Source of the DNA: Caldilineaceae bacterium
Lineage (GTDB): Bacteria > Chloroflexota > Anaerolineae > Caldilineales > Caldilineaceae
Direction of reading: 5' to 3'
Assembly: GCA_026989655.1 (NCBI GenBank)
Contig: JALSIX010000086.1
Location: 1-60,676 of the forward strand
DNA length: 60,676 nt
Shown: positions 27,201 through 36,836 of the stretch, piece by piece
Layout: each line of letters opens with the position of its first letter
Position numbering within the stretch: the first letter of the stretch is position 1
Position numbers and translations under genes: made by a program
The notes under the pieces: model-generated
The model's database searches: none
Seen by the model: only the letters and a program-made list of their open reading frames with translations
What the model was told of the DNA's origin: nothing

Positions 27201-29641
27201 GACGGGTGTGGCCCTGGCCGTTCCTGGCCCTGTTGGCCCTGGTCTTCACCTGGCCCCTGGTTCGCGAGCTGGGGCAGGCGGTGAACGACCCGGTGGATCC
27301 CCTGCTCAACACGTGGATCCTGGCCTGGAACAGTCGGGCTCTCCTCCATGGGCCGCTGCGCCTGCTGGACGCCAACATCTTCTACCCCTATTCCCGGGCG
27401 CTGCTCTACTCCGAGACCCTCCTCCTGCCCGGGCTGCTCCTGCTCCCGGTCCAGGTGGCCTGGGAGAACCCCATCCTGGCCTACAACGCCATGGTGTTCC
27501 TGGGGATCGTGGGCACGGCCTGGGCCGGATACATGCTGGGCTCCTGGGCCACGGCCAGCCGTTGGGGCGGGCTCGCCGCAGGCGTGGGGCTGGCCTTCAA
27601 CAGCTACATGGGCAGCGTGATGCCCAAGGCCCAGCTCCTCCAGCTGGCATGGACGCCGTTGGCCCTGCTCTACGTGGGCCGGATGGGAACGCGTCCGGGC
27701 CGGCGCCATGGCCTTCTCCTGGCCCTGTTTCTGGCCTTCCAGTTCTACACCACGGTCTACTACGGCCTCTTCGCCTTCCTGGCCGTGGTGTTGGTGGCCG
27801 GGCTGGCCCTCCTCGGCGGAAGAGGGCCCCTGGCCCCCTCCTCCACCGGCTCGCCCGCCACTCCCTCCCCGGGTGTGGGCTCGCGCCTGCGGGGGCTGGG
27901 CCTGGGGATCCTGGTGGGCCTTGGCCTCTCCTTGCCCCTGGGCCTGGCCTACTATCGGCTGAGTCGGGAGCTGGGGTTCTACCGGACCCTGGAGGACGCC
28001 TGGCCCTTCTCCGCCTCCCTGGCCATGTGGCTCACGCCCTCGCCCCACCGGCTGCTCTACCGTTGGATGGAGCTGCCCGAGCTGCCTGCCGTGGGGATCT
28101 ACCCGGTGGAGGCGCTCTTCCCGGGCGTGGTGTTGCCCCTGCTGGCCCTCTGGGGCGGGATCCGGGGCGCAGAGCGGGGCCCGTTGGCATCTCCCCGGCT
28201 GCGGGGGCTGGTGGCCGTCCTGTCGGTTGGGTTCTTCGTCCTCTCCCTGGGCCCCTATCTCCAGATCCGGAGTCTGCAGCCCGATCGCACGTTTTCCCTG
28301 CCCTACGCCTGGCTCCACACCTATCTGCCCGGTTTCGATGCCCTGCGGGCGCCGGTTCGCTTTGCCGCGTGGGTCTACCTGGGGTTGGGGCTGTTGGCCG
28401 GCTGCGGGGTGAGCCGCATCTCCTCCCGCCCGATGCGGGTGGTGTGGCTGGCGCTGCTCTTTCTGGACGCGCTGAGCCTGCCCGGTGTGGGCCGTTTCGT
28501 ACCGCCGCCTCCCCGACCTGTCCATCGCTGGTTGGCCGAACAGCCGCCCGGGGTGGTGGTGGAGCTGCCGGCCTATTTCCCCAATGTCTGGGCCCCGGAG
28601 GAGGCCGAGCGGTGGCTGATGGCCCAGTACCACAGCACGGTCCACTGGCAGACCACGCCGGCCGGCTACAGCGGCTTCGCACCTCCCCGACACGAGGCCC
28701 TGTTGACCCTGCTCAACCGCTTTCCCGCCCCGGAGAGCGTGCGCCTGTTGCAGGATCTGGGGGTGAACTGGGTGGTGTTGCGGGCCGGAGAGTGGCGCCC
28801 CGAGGCACTGGACCGGGTGGCCGCGGAGGCCCGCTTCCGAGGGTGGACCCTGACCCAGATAGGGCCCGACTGGGTGGTCTCGTTGCCCCAGGCCCCTGCC
28901 GGGGCACCCCCGGAGATCCGCTACTGGGTGCCGAACACGGCCCAGGCCGGCGGCACGTTTGGGCTGGGCGCGATCTACACCGCGGAGGGGATGGCCACGC
29001 GACCGCCGGCCTGGGGCCTGGAGCGCCTCTGGATCCGCTGGTCCCGGGCCGGGGGTTCAGGGCCGGTGTTGGAGCGGCAGATCCGCCACCAGCCGCCTTT
29101 CGTGGTGGATCGGCTGGCAGTGTCCACGGTGCCTGTGACGGTGCCCCAGGAGCCGGGGAGCTACCTCCTGGAATGGGGCCTGGAATCTGGCCCCCAGGCC
29201 GGCCGCGCCCGGGTGGAGGTACAGGCCGCGGCCGATGCGCCCGAGGTCCGGCTCCTGCCCGTGCTTCCCTGGAGGGCGTGTGTGGAGGTCCAGGGACAGG
29301 AGACCTGGCTCCAGGTGACCATGCGCACCGTCGGCTGGTACGATGAGCCCTTCACCCTGAGCGCTCGGGTGGTGGACTCGGTGGGCCAGGAGTGGGCCCG
29401 CACCCTGCAGGACGTGGAGTTCCCGCCCTATCAGCCGCGCAGCCACCTGTTGACCCTCCATGGATATCGCCTGCCCCTCAGCCCCCTGCCGGCCCGCCCG
29501 GGCCCTTGGTTCGTCCGCCTGACGGCCTACCGGTGGAGCCAGCCCATGGAGGCCACCGTGCCCCGCCGTTTCGTCACCGCCTCCGGAGAGGCGGTGGAGG
29601 TCTTCGTTCTACCCCTGGACCGGTGTGGTCCACGCCCCTGA
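27197..29641 (+). CDS. Large polytopic membrane protein, GT-C/YfhO-like with C-terminal soluble domain
   Basis: An 814-residue protein starting with GTG in the overlap GTGA with the previous gene. The first about 430 residues contain some ten transmembrane helices. An early acidic loop motif DPLLNTWILAWN resembles the first loop of lipid-linked sugar glycosyltransferases (GT-C fold). Residues about 440-814 are mainly soluble beta-rich (VVLRAGEWRPEAL; QPPFVVDRLAVSTVP). It is probably a surface glycan enzyme or flippase-like protein, but I do not recognise a named family. Its stop lies inside a hairpin shared with the convergent M24 peptidase. Confidence 0.75.
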   Translation: MRRVWPWPFLALLALVFTWPLVRELGQAVNDPVDPLLNTWILAWNSRALLHGPLRLLDANIFYPYSRALLYSETLLLPGLLLLPVQVAWENPILAYNAMVFLGIVGTAWAGYMLGSWATASRWGGLAAGVGLAFNSYMGSVMPKAQLLQLAWTPLALLYVGRMGTRPGRRHGLLLALFLAFQFYTTVYYGLFAFLAVVLVAGLALLGGRGPLAPSSTGSPATPSPGVGSRLRGLGLGILVGLGLSLPLGLAYYRLSRELGFYRTLEDAWPFSASLAMWLTPSPHRLLYRWMELPELPAVGIYPVEALFPGVVLPLLALWGGIRGAERGPLASPRLRGLVAVLSVGFFVLSLGPYLQIRSLQPDRTFSLPYAWLHTYLPGFDALRAPVRFAAWVYLGLGLLAGCGVSRISSRPMRVVWLALLFLDALSLPGVGRFVPPPPRPVHRWLAEQPPGVVVELPAYFPNVWAPEEAERWLMAQYHSTVHWQTTPAGYSGFAPPRHEALLTLLNRFPAPESVRLLQDLGVNWVVLRAGEWRPEALDRVAAEARFRGWTLTQIGPDWVVSLPQAPAGAPPEIRYWVPNTAQAGGTFGLGAIYTAEGMATRPPAWGLERLWIRWSRAGGSGPVLERQIRHQPPFVVDRLAVSTVPVTVPQEPGSYLLEWGLESGPQAGRARVEVQAAADAPEVRLLPVLPWRACVEVQGQETWLQVTMRTVGWYDEPFTLSARVVDSVGQEWARTLQDVEFPPYQPRSHLLTLHGYRLPLSPLPARPGPWFVRLTAYRWSQPMEATVPRRFVTASGEAVEVFVLPLDRCGPRP

Positions 29642-29680
29642 GGGGGATCCTGGGGGGAGGATCTCCGCTCATCCCCTCAG
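29638..29680. terminator. Bidirectional terminator candidate between convergent genes
   Basis: CTGAGGGGGAT (29638-29648) pairs with ATCCCCTCAG (29671-29680) apart from one extra G. The arms include the stop codons of both convergent genes. The loop is 22 bases and partly self-complementary (GGATCC and GGATC). No T-tract. Confidence 0.45.
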
Positions 29681-30898
29681 GGGGATCACCAGGTCGTAGG
29701 GGTACTCCGTGAGCGGCACCATGGCACCCGCTGCATCGAAGGCCACCGCGTCCTCGATGCGGATGCCGAACCCCTGTTCCGGGTAGTAGAGCCCCGGCTC
29801 GATGGTCACCACGTGGCCGGGGCGCAGCACGTCGGTGTTGCTGGCGAGATGGCTGAAACGAGGCCCTTCGTGGACCTCTAGGCCGATGCCGTGGCCCAGG
29901 CTGTGGACGTATCCCTCCTGGGTGCCCGGATGGCTCCGGACCGTGGGGTGGCCCAGGGCCTCGAAGTGGTCGCAGACCATGAGCTGATAGTCCCGGCAGG
30001 CGCGCCCCACGGCCAACTCGGCCATCACCCGATCGAAGGCGGCCTTGCACTGTTCCCAGGCCGCCGCCACCTGCTCCGGGGCGTGGCCCAGGCACCAGGT
30101 GCGGGTCATGTCGTGGACATAGCCGTTCTCCCCGCGGGGAAAGATGTCGAAGACCAGGGTCTGGCCCAGCCGAAGGGGCATCTCCGGGTCGCCGTGGTTG
30201 TGGGGAATGCCCGCGTCCCGGCCCTGGGCGAAGATGGTGCCGTGGTCCTCCTGGAGGCCGTGGTGGAGGAGCCGGGCCCGGATGAAGCGCTTGACGGCTC
30301 CGATGGTGAGGGGGGTGCCGTCCTCCTGGAGCACGGTGTCCTGCCGGGCCCGATGTCCTTGGATGAACTCCTGGACCTCGGCCACCACCGTGCAGGTGGC
30401 CTGGGCCACCTGGCGGAGGGCGGCCAGCTCCTGGGGGTCCTTGGTCTCCCGGGCCCTGGCGAACAGGTCGTCGCCGTATTCGCCCACCAGCTCCACCTCC
30501 TCGGCCATGGCCCGGAGTCGCGCCTGGAGGGCCAGCATGGAGCCGGCCTCCACCAGGCCGTAGACGCCCACCCGGCCCCGGAGGCCCACCCGCTGCATGG
30601 CCTGGAGGATCAGATCGGCCTGGGCGCCTGCCCGATCCCCCCGGTGCCGTTCCAGGAGCTGGGAGATGTCGAACGCGGTGTCCCGGTTGATCAGGGCCAG
30701 GCCTGTCTGGGCCGCGATGTCCCGCTCCATGTTGCCGTGGACCAGGGTGAGGGGGCCGTTGCGGGGCTTGAGGAGGAAGGCGCCCTCCAGATAGGCGTTG
30801 CCGGTCAGGTAGCGCATGGCCGCGCCCCGGGGATCGCCCAGCACCAGGAGGCCGTCCAGGTTGCGCTGGGCCAGAAGGGCATCGAGATCGGATCGCAC
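29669..30898 (-). CDS. Xaa-Pro aminopeptidase-like metallopeptidase (M24)
   Basis: A 409-residue creatinase/prolidase-fold peptidase. The N-terminal domain (about 1-150) is followed by the pita-bread catalytic domain. Metal ligands are visible in FDIFPRG, YVHDMTRTW, HSLGHGIGLEVHEG, TIEPGLYYPEQG and RIEDAV, giving the D-D-H-E-E pattern. The enzyme would remove or cleave X-Pro dipeptides. It ends at the hairpin 29638-29680. The next gene on the minus strand upstream is the exported protein at 30951, 52 bases away. Confidence 0.9.
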   Translation of the reverse strand: MRSDLDALLAQRNLDGLLVLGDPRGAAMRYLTGNAYLEGAFLLKPRNGPLTLVHGNMERDIAAQTGLALINRDTAFDISQLLERHRGDRAGAQADLILQAMQRVGLRGRVGVYGLVEAGSMLALQARLRAMAEEVELVGEYGDDLFARARETKDPQELAALRQVAQATCTVVAEVQEFIQGHRARQDTVLQEDGTPLTIGAVKRFIRARLLHHGLQEDHGTIFAQGRDAGIPHNHGDPEMPLRLGQTLVFDIFPRGENGYVHDMTRTWCLGHAPEQVAAAWEQCKAAFDRVMAELAVGRACRDYQLMVCDHFEALGHPTVRSHPGTQEGYVHSLGHGIGLEVHEGPRFSHLASNTDVLRPGHVVTIEPGLYYPEQGFGIRIEDAVAFDAAGAMVPLTEYPYDLVIPLRG

Positions 30899-30950
30899 GG
30901 TGGGCTCTCCTTGGGACAGGGTGGTGGGTGGCGGGGAGAAGCCGGCCCGG

Positions 30951-31721
30951 TCAGGGTGGCGGCGGCTGGATGCCCTGGTCGGCCAGCATCTTGGTCGGCC
31001 GGGGCGGGGCGTTGGGCTCCACGGGGGTGGCCGGCGGTGGGGAGAAGTTCTCCGCGGGGGCCGGCACGGCGGACCAGTACAGCGGGAGGCTCACCGCGGC
31101 CAGGAGGGCCTCCGGAGACGGCTGCTCCAGGACGGTCACGGGGATGGGGCCCCGCATGCCCCAGCGTTGGGCGGTCCGGTAGTCCACGTCCACCACCCAG
31201 CCTCGCCGCAGCAGGTACTGGATGTGCTTGGTGGCCGCGGCGTCGATGACCCAGAAGGGGCCCTCCTCCAGGTGGCCGGGCCGTTTGAGCCACACGCGGC
31301 GGTCCAGGTCGCCGGCCCGGAGCATGGCTGCATAGCCGATGCATTCGGGGCATTCGGTCACATGGCCTGCCTGGCGGCGAAAGGCCAACACCCGTTCCAT
31401 GACGCCGGGATTGTAGTACATGGCCAGCCCGGAGATGGGCAGGGGCGAGGCGGCCCAGTATGCGGGCTCCAGCTCCTCCACGGCGAACTCGGCCTCGGTC
31501 TCTGCGGGCGCTGCGGGCCGATCCGACGGCTCGGAAGGCGAGGTGGCCGTCTCGTCCGCGTGGACGGGCAGGGCCGTGGCCGAGAGGAGGAGCCCTCCCA
31601 GCAACACCGGGTAGATGCACCGGGCCCAGCCGGCCATGGAACGGCCTTGGGGTGCCGGGGAGATGGCTCTCGTGGTCTCGTCCTCGAGCGGGCAGAGGAC
31701 CTTCCCGTTCGTCCCTTCCAT
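30951..31721 (-). CDS. Exported protein with possible double-psi barrel-like core
   Basis: A 256-residue protein. GGAGG lies 7 bases before the ATG at 31721, so the long N-terminus before the hydrophobic segment (about residues 36-55, YPVLLGGLLLSATALPVHA) is probably real; an internal ATG at 31637 has a weaker site. The core (residues about 90-210) has a conserved-looking stretch VTECPECIGYAAMLRAGDL, then EEGPFWVIDAAATKHIQYLL and DVDYRTAQRWGMRGP. The pattern suggests an RlpA/3D-type barrel, but this is a guess. The C-terminus is Pro-rich. It lies just downstream of rodA, so an envelope role fits. Confidence 0.65.
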   Translation of the reverse strand: MEGTNGKVLCPLEDETTRAISPAPQGRSMAGWARCIYPVLLGGLLLSATALPVHADETATSPSEPSDRPAAPAETEAEFAVEELEPAYWAASPLPISGLAMYYNPGVMERVLAFRRQAGHVTECPECIGYAAMLRAGDLDRRVWLKRPGHLEEGPFWVIDAAATKHIQYLLRRGWVVDVDYRTAQRWGMRGPIPVTVLEQPSPEALLAAVSLPLYWSAVPAPAENFSPPPATPVEPNAPPRPTKMLADQGIQPPPP

Positions 31722-31785
31722 GGGAACGCCTCCAGGGGGAAAGGTGCAGGCCGGCCACGGGCTCCGGGTCGGCCTGTGATCCGGT

Positions 31786-32889
31786 CTAGGTCAGGAAGTC
31801 GATGGTACGATGGCGCATGATCACGCTCTGGGCCAGGCCCACGGCCATCAACATGGAGACCAGGCTGCTGCCGCCATAGCTGAGGAAGGGCAGGGTCATG
31901 CCGGTGACCGGGGCCAGGCCCATGTTCATCCCCACGTTGATGGCGGTCTGGAAGAAGAGCAGGGCGGCCACGCCCAGGGTGATCAGCCGCCCGAACTCGT
32001 CCTGGGCGCGGTCCGCGATGCGGACCAGCCGGGCGATGACGAAGAAGAGGAGGGCCAGGACCAGGGTGGTGCCCACGAACCCCAGCTCCTCCGCGATGAC
32101 GCTGAAGATGAAGTCGCTGTGGCGGACCCGCAGGAAGTGGAGCTGGTTCTGGCTGCCGTTCAGCCAGCCCATGCCCCACAGGCCGCCGTTGCCGATGCTG
32201 ATGAGGGCCTGGATCACGTTGAAGGAGGCATCCGGATTGGACTGGGGATCCAGGAAGATCCGGATCCGCTCCAGCATGTAGCCCTGGAGGGTGCCCCACA
32301 GGAACGGGAGCGCGGCCAGTCCCATGCCTCCCAGCAGGGCCACCTGCCACAGGCGGACACCGCTGACCAGGATCAACACGCCGCCGATGAAGAGGTAGGT
32401 GATGGTCATCCCCAGGTCTGGCTGGACATAGACCAGGACCAGGGGAAGGACCAGCAGGAAGACTGCGCCCAGGAGGTAGGAGATGCGGTGCAGGTGTTCC
32501 TGGAAGCGGCTCAGGTACCAGGAGAGGAAGATGATGAGCGCGAACTTGCCGGCCTCGGTGGGTTGGACCACGGTGATCCCGATGTCCAGCCAGCGACGGG
32601 CGCCGGTGTTGTTGTCCGTCCCCACCAGGAAGACCGCGACCAGGGAGAGGAGGAAGGCCAGGTACGCGGGCTGGGCCAGGAGTTCCAGGTGGCGGTAGTC
32701 GATCGCGGCCACCACGAACAGGCCCACCAGGCCGATGCCCAGGAAGATGAGCTGGCGCTGCCAGTAGTCGGCCAGATCCACGGTGTTGGCCGTGGCGCTG
32801 TAGATCATCGCGATGCCGATCCCGCAGAGGGCCACCACCGCGATCAACAACGTCCTGTCGAAGTACCGCCAGTCAGAGCGTGCCGGCAT
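31786..32889 (-). CDS. rodA: Rod-shape SEDS peptidoglycan glycosyltransferase RodA
   Basis: A 367-residue SEDS protein with about ten transmembrane helices that polymerises lipid II together with the class B PBP encoded in the same operon (mrdA). Signatures are the PTEAGKFALI loop, QPDLGMTITYLFIGG, the extracellular region with NPDASFNVIQALISIG and FIFSVIAEELGFVG, and TLPFLSYGGSSL near the end. It starts 45 bases after the minD stop. It is the last rod-shape gene in the operon. Confidence 0.93.
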   Translation of the reverse strand: MPARSDWRYFDRTLLIAVVALCGIGIAMIYSATANTVDLADYWQRQLIFLGIGLVGLFVVAAIDYRHLELLAQPAYLAFLLSLVAVFLVGTDNNTGARRWLDIGITVVQPTEAGKFALIIFLSWYLSRFQEHLHRISYLLGAVFLLVLPLVLVYVQPDLGMTITYLFIGGVLILVSGVRLWQVALLGGMGLAALPFLWGTLQGYMLERIRIFLDPQSNPDASFNVIQALISIGNGGLWGMGWLNGSQNQLHFLRVRHSDFIFSVIAEELGFVGTTLVLALLFFVIARLVRIADRAQDEFGRLITLGVAALLFFQTAINVGMNMGLAPVTGMTLPFLSYGGSSLVSMLMAVGLAQSVIMRHRTIDFLT

Positions 32890-32934
32890 GGTCTCCTTTT
32901 CGGGTCCTGGGCGGCCTGGGCCCGGGTCCAGGCC

Positions 32935-33726
32935 TCAGAAGGACAGCCAGGAGCGAATGCGTTGCCACAGGGTCTGGTCTCGGAACGGCATCAAGGGCAC
33001 GTTGTACCCCAGGATCCGGCGGGCGATGTTGTGGTAGGCCATGCTGGCGTAGGCGTTCTGGTCGAACGCGATGGGGTGTCCCCGGTTCATGGCCACCAGG
33101 ATCTCGTCGTCCTCGGGTACCACGCCCAGCAGGTCCACGGCCAGGATGTCCAGGACGTCCTGGCGGGAGAGCATGTCGCCCCGGCGGACCAGGGGCACGT
33201 TGTAGCGGTTGATGACCAGCCGGGGCGGCAGGCCCACGTGCCGCTCCAACAGGTAGATCACCTTGTCCGCGTCCCGCAGGGAGCTGACCTCTGGGGTGGT
33301 GACCAGCAGGATCTCGTCTGCGGGGGCGATGGCGTTCTGGAAGCCTCGCTCGATGCCCGCAGGCGAGTCGATGAGGATGTAGTCGGCCCAGGTGCGGAGC
33401 TCGTGGCACACCGCCACCATCTGCTCCGGTGCCAGGGCCATCTTGTCCTTGGTCTGGGAGGCCGGCAGGATGTACAGGTTGTCCAGCCGTTTGTCCCGGA
33501 TCAGGGCCTGTTCCAGGGCGCAGCGCCCTTCCACCACCTGGATCAGGTCGTAGAGGATGTAGCCCTCCAGCCCCATGACGATGTCCAGGTTGCGCAGGCC
33601 GATGTCCGCGTCGATCACGACGACCGTCTGCCCGGTCATGGCCAGGGCCACGCTCACGTTGGCTGCGGTGGTGGTCTTGCCCACGCCTCCTTTGCCCGAA
33701 GTTACCGTCAGTACAGTACCCGCCAT
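32935..33726 (-). CDS. minD: Septum-site determining ATPase MinD
   Basis: A 263-residue ParA/MinD ATPase that binds the membrane and recruits MinC. The deviant Walker A is TSGKGGVGKTTTAAN, followed by VVIDADIGLRNLDIVMGLE and ILIDSPAGIERGFQNAI. The C-terminus (LWQRIRSWLSF) is a short amphipathic helix suited to membrane targeting. GAGGAG precedes the ATG at 33726. minC is 94 bases upstream. No minE-like gene is next to it. Confidence 0.95.
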   Translation of the reverse strand: MAGTVLTVTSGKGGVGKTTTAANVSVALAMTGQTVVVIDADIGLRNLDIVMGLEGYILYDLIQVVEGRCALEQALIRDKRLDNLYILPASQTKDKMALAPEQMVAVCHELRTWADYILIDSPAGIERGFQNAIAPADEILLVTTPEVSSLRDADKVIYLLERHVGLPPRLVINRYNVPLVRRGDMLSRQDVLDILAVDLLGVVPEDDEILVAMNRGHPIAFDQNAYASMAYHNIARRILGYNVPLMPFRDQTLWQRIRSWLSF

Positions 33727-33820
33727 GCCGCGCTCCTCAACCCGCTGTGATCTCCGGTATCCGACGGCGTCGTCCCCGTTGTCTCCTGGGTCTCCGGCCT
33801 CCACCTCCGGTGTAGGCGGC

Positions 33821-34690
33821 CTACTCCCGCCGGAAGCGAGCCCCCGGGGCATCCCACTTCTCGACCACGATCTCCTCGTCCACCACCCGGGCCAGCTCCG
33901 GCCCCGCGATCCGGGTGCGCCTGAACCACCGGGCCGGCGCCTCGCTCTCCTCCTTGGCGGTACGAGCCACGTACTGGCTGATGCGCAGCTGGACGGGCTC
34001 GAAGTCCAGGGCAGCCACCACGGCCCGAGCATCGCCCAGGGCCCCCGCGTGGACGGTGCCCCACAGCCGGCCCCATACCAGGACGTCGCCCCCGGCGATG
34101 ACCTGGCCTCCGGGGTTCACATCTCCCAGGAGCACGATGCTCCCCGCGTGGCGCAGGATCTGGCCGGAGCGGACGATGCCCCGGAAGATGTAGGGGGGCA
34201 CAGTGGGGAGCACGTCCACGGAGATGGCCAGGGGTTCCTCCTCCCCGTCCCCGGGGGCATCGTCCCCGGTGGCGGGGTCGGTGGTGCGCTCGGGCCGCTC
34301 CGCGGAGACGAGGACCTCCCAGGGGGGGCGCAGGTAGTTGGGGGTCTCCTCTGGGGTGGCCTCGGCCAGGAGGATGGACAGGGTTTGGGCGGCCTCCTGG
34401 GTCTGGTCGTTGTCGGCCATGAGCGCGCTCAGGTCCATCTTCTGCTCGGCCAGGAGGTCCCGGAGCTGCTGCAGGCCGTCCACGTCCAGGGGCCGTTGGC
34501 CCAGGTCCACGGCCACGGGTTCCCCGGCGAAGAAGCCTCGGGCCTGCTCCAGGTGGGCCCGCAGGAGGGCCAGGACGTCCTCCCAGGGCTCTTCCTCGGG
34601 CAGCTCGAACACCACCTGGTTGCCGCGCCCTCGGATGCGGACGGTGGGCGACTCGGATGGGCTGGATGACGACGAATGGGCCATGGGCAT
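33821..34690 (-). CDS. minC: Septum-site determining protein MinC
   Basis: A 289-residue cell-division inhibitor. The C-terminal beta-helix domain is clear from about residue 165 (VRSGQILRHAGSIVLLGDVN, GGDVLVWGRLWGTVHAGALG), the part that binds MinD. The N-terminal domain is less conserved. A Glu/Pro-rich linker at about residues 128-155 separates them. A tail of about 45 residues follows the beta-helix (SQYVARTAKEESEAPARWFR). A second in-frame ATG is 9 bases after the first. The stop of mrdA is 7 bases away, so minC belongs to the rod-shape operon. Confidence 0.9.
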   Translation of the reverse strand: MPMAHSSSSSPSESPTVRIRGRGNQVVFELPEEEPWEDVLALLRAHLEQARGFFAGEPVAVDLGQRPLDVDGLQQLRDLLAEQKMDLSALMADNDQTQEAAQTLSILLAEATPEETPNYLRPPWEVLVSAERPERTTDPATGDDAPGDGEEEPLAISVDVLPTVPPYIFRGIVRSGQILRHAGSIVLLGDVNPGGQVIAGGDVLVWGRLWGTVHAGALGDARAVVAALDFEPVQLRISQYVARTAKEESEAPARWFRRTRIAGPELARVVDEEIVVEKWDAPGARFRRE

Positions 34691-34697
34691 CCCCAGT

Positions 34698-36836
34698 CTA
34701 CGGGCGCAAACGGTTGAAATAGGCGTCTAGGATCTCCTGGGCCACGGGCACGGCCACCGCGGACCCCTCGCCGCCGTTGTAGAGGAAGACCACCAGGGCG
34801 ATCTCGGGGTCCTCGTAGGGCGCGTAGGCCACGTACCAGGCGTGGAACGGGAGGTTGCCCTCTTCGGTTCGGTAGGCACAGTCCTCGATCTCCGGATCCC
34901 ACTCGCAGAACTCGGCCGTGCCGGTCTTCCCGGCCACGGTGACCCCCTCTACCTGGCTGGCGATGGCCGTGCCGCCGGGCTCGTTCACCGCGGCCCACAT
35001 GCCCCGTTGGACGACGCCCAGCAGTTCCGGCGAGACGGGAAGCTCCCGGATCACCGTGGGTTCCGCCCGCCACACCACCTGGCCCTCCGCGTCGATGAGC
35101 TCCTGGGCCAGGCGAGGCTGGAGCACCTGCCCGCCGTTGGCCACCGCGGCCGTGGAGACCAGGACCTGGAGGGGGGTGGCCAGCAGGTAGCCCTGGCCGA
35201 TGGACATGTTGTAGCTGTCGCCGGTGGTCCAGGACTCGGCCAGCCGCTGGCGCTTCCACTGGTCGTCCGGCACGGGGGCGGCCACCTCTCCGGGCAGGTC
35301 GATGCCCGTGAGCTCGCCGAAGCCGAAGAGCCGGGTCCACTTGGCCAGCCGCTCCTCCCCCAGCCCCTGCATCTGGTTCGGGAAGCCCCCGCCGATGAGG
35401 TAGAAGAAGATGTCGTTGGAGAGGCGCATGGCGTCCACCACGTTCAGGGGGCCGTGGACGATGCCCAGCTTGTGGTTCCAGCTCACGAACTTCTGGGCCT
35501 GCTCCGGGTCGTCGGGAAAGAAGCGGTTGGGCAGGTAGATGGGGCCGTTGTCCACGATGACGGTGAAGGGCGTGATCACCCCTTCGGCCAGGGCCGCGGT
35601 GGCCGAGACCAGCTTGAAGGTGGAGCCCGGCGGGTAGAGCCCGCCGATGGCGTAGTTGATCAGGGGGCGCCGTTCGTCCTGCTCCAGGGCCAGGTACTCC
35701 TCGCCGATGCCCTCGGAGAAGATGTTGTTGTCGAAGCCGGGCAGGCTCACCATGCCCAGGATGGCCCCGGTCTGGGGGTCCATGGCAATGGCCACGGCAT
35801 TGGGCGCGTTCACCTCCTCGGCCTTGCGGGCCAGGGCCTGGTACATCACCTCCTGCAGGCGGATGTCCAGGCTCAGGCGCAGGTTGAAGCCGGGGACAGG
35901 CTCCACCGGCTGGCCCACCGTGCGCACCTCCCGTCCCAGGATGTCCACCTCCACGAACTTCCGACCCGGCTGGCCCCGGAGCGCATCCTGGTAGGTGAAC
36001 TCCAGGCCGTTCAGCCCCACCTGCTCGTTGATGTCGGTGTAGCCCCGTTCCTGGTACAGGGAGAGCGCGCCCGCGGGGATGGGGCCCAGGAAGCCCAGCA
36101 CGTGGCTGACCATCTCCTGGTACGGGTACTCCCGCACCGGCTCTTCCAGCACCTGCACCCCCGGGAGCTGGTACAGCTCCTCGGCGATGGCGAAGGCCTG
36201 TTCCCGCTCCAGCCGTTCCAAGATCGGCACCGGCTCCAGGGCGCTGCCCTGGCTCTTCAGCTCCACTGCCCGGTACAACAGGGCCGACAGCCCGGTCAAC
36301 GGCAGGGGACGGGAGAGATCGGGGATGATGGTGGGCACCTCGTGGACCACCGGGCCCTCGGGAGTGTCCTCGGCCACGCTCACGTTGACCACCCGGAAGG
36401 TGACCTCGATGCCCGCGCGGCGCAGGGTCTGGGTGAAGTCGGTGCGCCCCAGGAAGAGGAAGAGGCTCTCCCCCAACTCCAGCGCGAGCTCCGGGTCCCG
36501 GTCGGCCTGGAGGAGGAGCAGGAGCTTGCGGATGGCCAGGGCCCGTTCGTCCACCGGGGTGTCCAGATCGTCGGCCGGCAGGTCCTCGGGCACGATGGCC
36601 AGGCCGAAGCTGGGGCGGTTGCGGGCCAGGATCTCCCCCCGGCTGTCGTAGATCACCCCTCGCGGGGGCGGCAGGTCGATCCGACGCAGCCGGTTCGCGT
36701 TGGCCGCGGAGCGAAAGGTCGGCCCCTGCACCACCTGGAGCTGGTAGAGCCGGGCCACCAACACCAGGAACACGGTGGTCAACCCCAGGTAGAGCAGGAA
36801 CGAGGTCCGTGGAGAGTGCCGGGCCTGGAGGCTCAT
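34698..36836 (-). CDS. mrdA: Penicillin-binding protein 2 (class B transpeptidase)
   Basis: A 712-residue single-pass membrane protein. The transmembrane helix is at about residues 13-33, the PBP dimer domain follows, and the transpeptidase domain starts near residue 340. Active-site motifs are PPGSTFKL (SxxK), SNDIFFY (SxN) and AGKTGTAEF (KTG). It cross-links peptidoglycan during elongation, with RodA. The start overlaps the mreD stop by 4 bases. GAGGSAVAVPVAQEIL-type ending is typical of PBP2. The stop is 7 bases before minC. Confidence 0.93.
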   Translation of the reverse strand: MSLQARHSPRTSFLLYLGLTTVFLVLVARLYQLQVVQGPTFRSAANANRLRRIDLPPPRGVIYDSRGEILARNRPSFGLAIVPEDLPADDLDTPVDERALAIRKLLLLLQADRDPELALELGESLFLFLGRTDFTQTLRRAGIEVTFRVVNVSVAEDTPEGPVVHEVPTIIPDLSRPLPLTGLSALLYRAVELKSQGSALEPVPILERLEREQAFAIAEELYQLPGVQVLEEPVREYPYQEMVSHVLGFLGPIPAGALSLYQERGYTDINEQVGLNGLEFTYQDALRGQPGRKFVEVDILGREVRTVGQPVEPVPGFNLRLSLDIRLQEVMYQALARKAEEVNAPNAVAIAMDPQTGAILGMVSLPGFDNNIFSEGIGEEYLALEQDERRPLINYAIGGLYPPGSTFKLVSATAALAEGVITPFTVIVDNGPIYLPNRFFPDDPEQAQKFVSWNHKLGIVHGPLNVVDAMRLSNDIFFYLIGGGFPNQMQGLGEERLAKWTRLFGFGELTGIDLPGEVAAPVPDDQWKRQRLAESWTTGDSYNMSIGQGYLLATPLQVLVSTAAVANGGQVLQPRLAQELIDAEGQVVWRAEPTVIRELPVSPELLGVVQRGMWAAVNEPGGTAIASQVEGVTVAGKTGTAEFCEWDPEIEDCAYRTEEGNLPFHAWYVAYAPYEDPEIALVVFLYNGGEGSAVAVPVAQEILDAYFNRLRP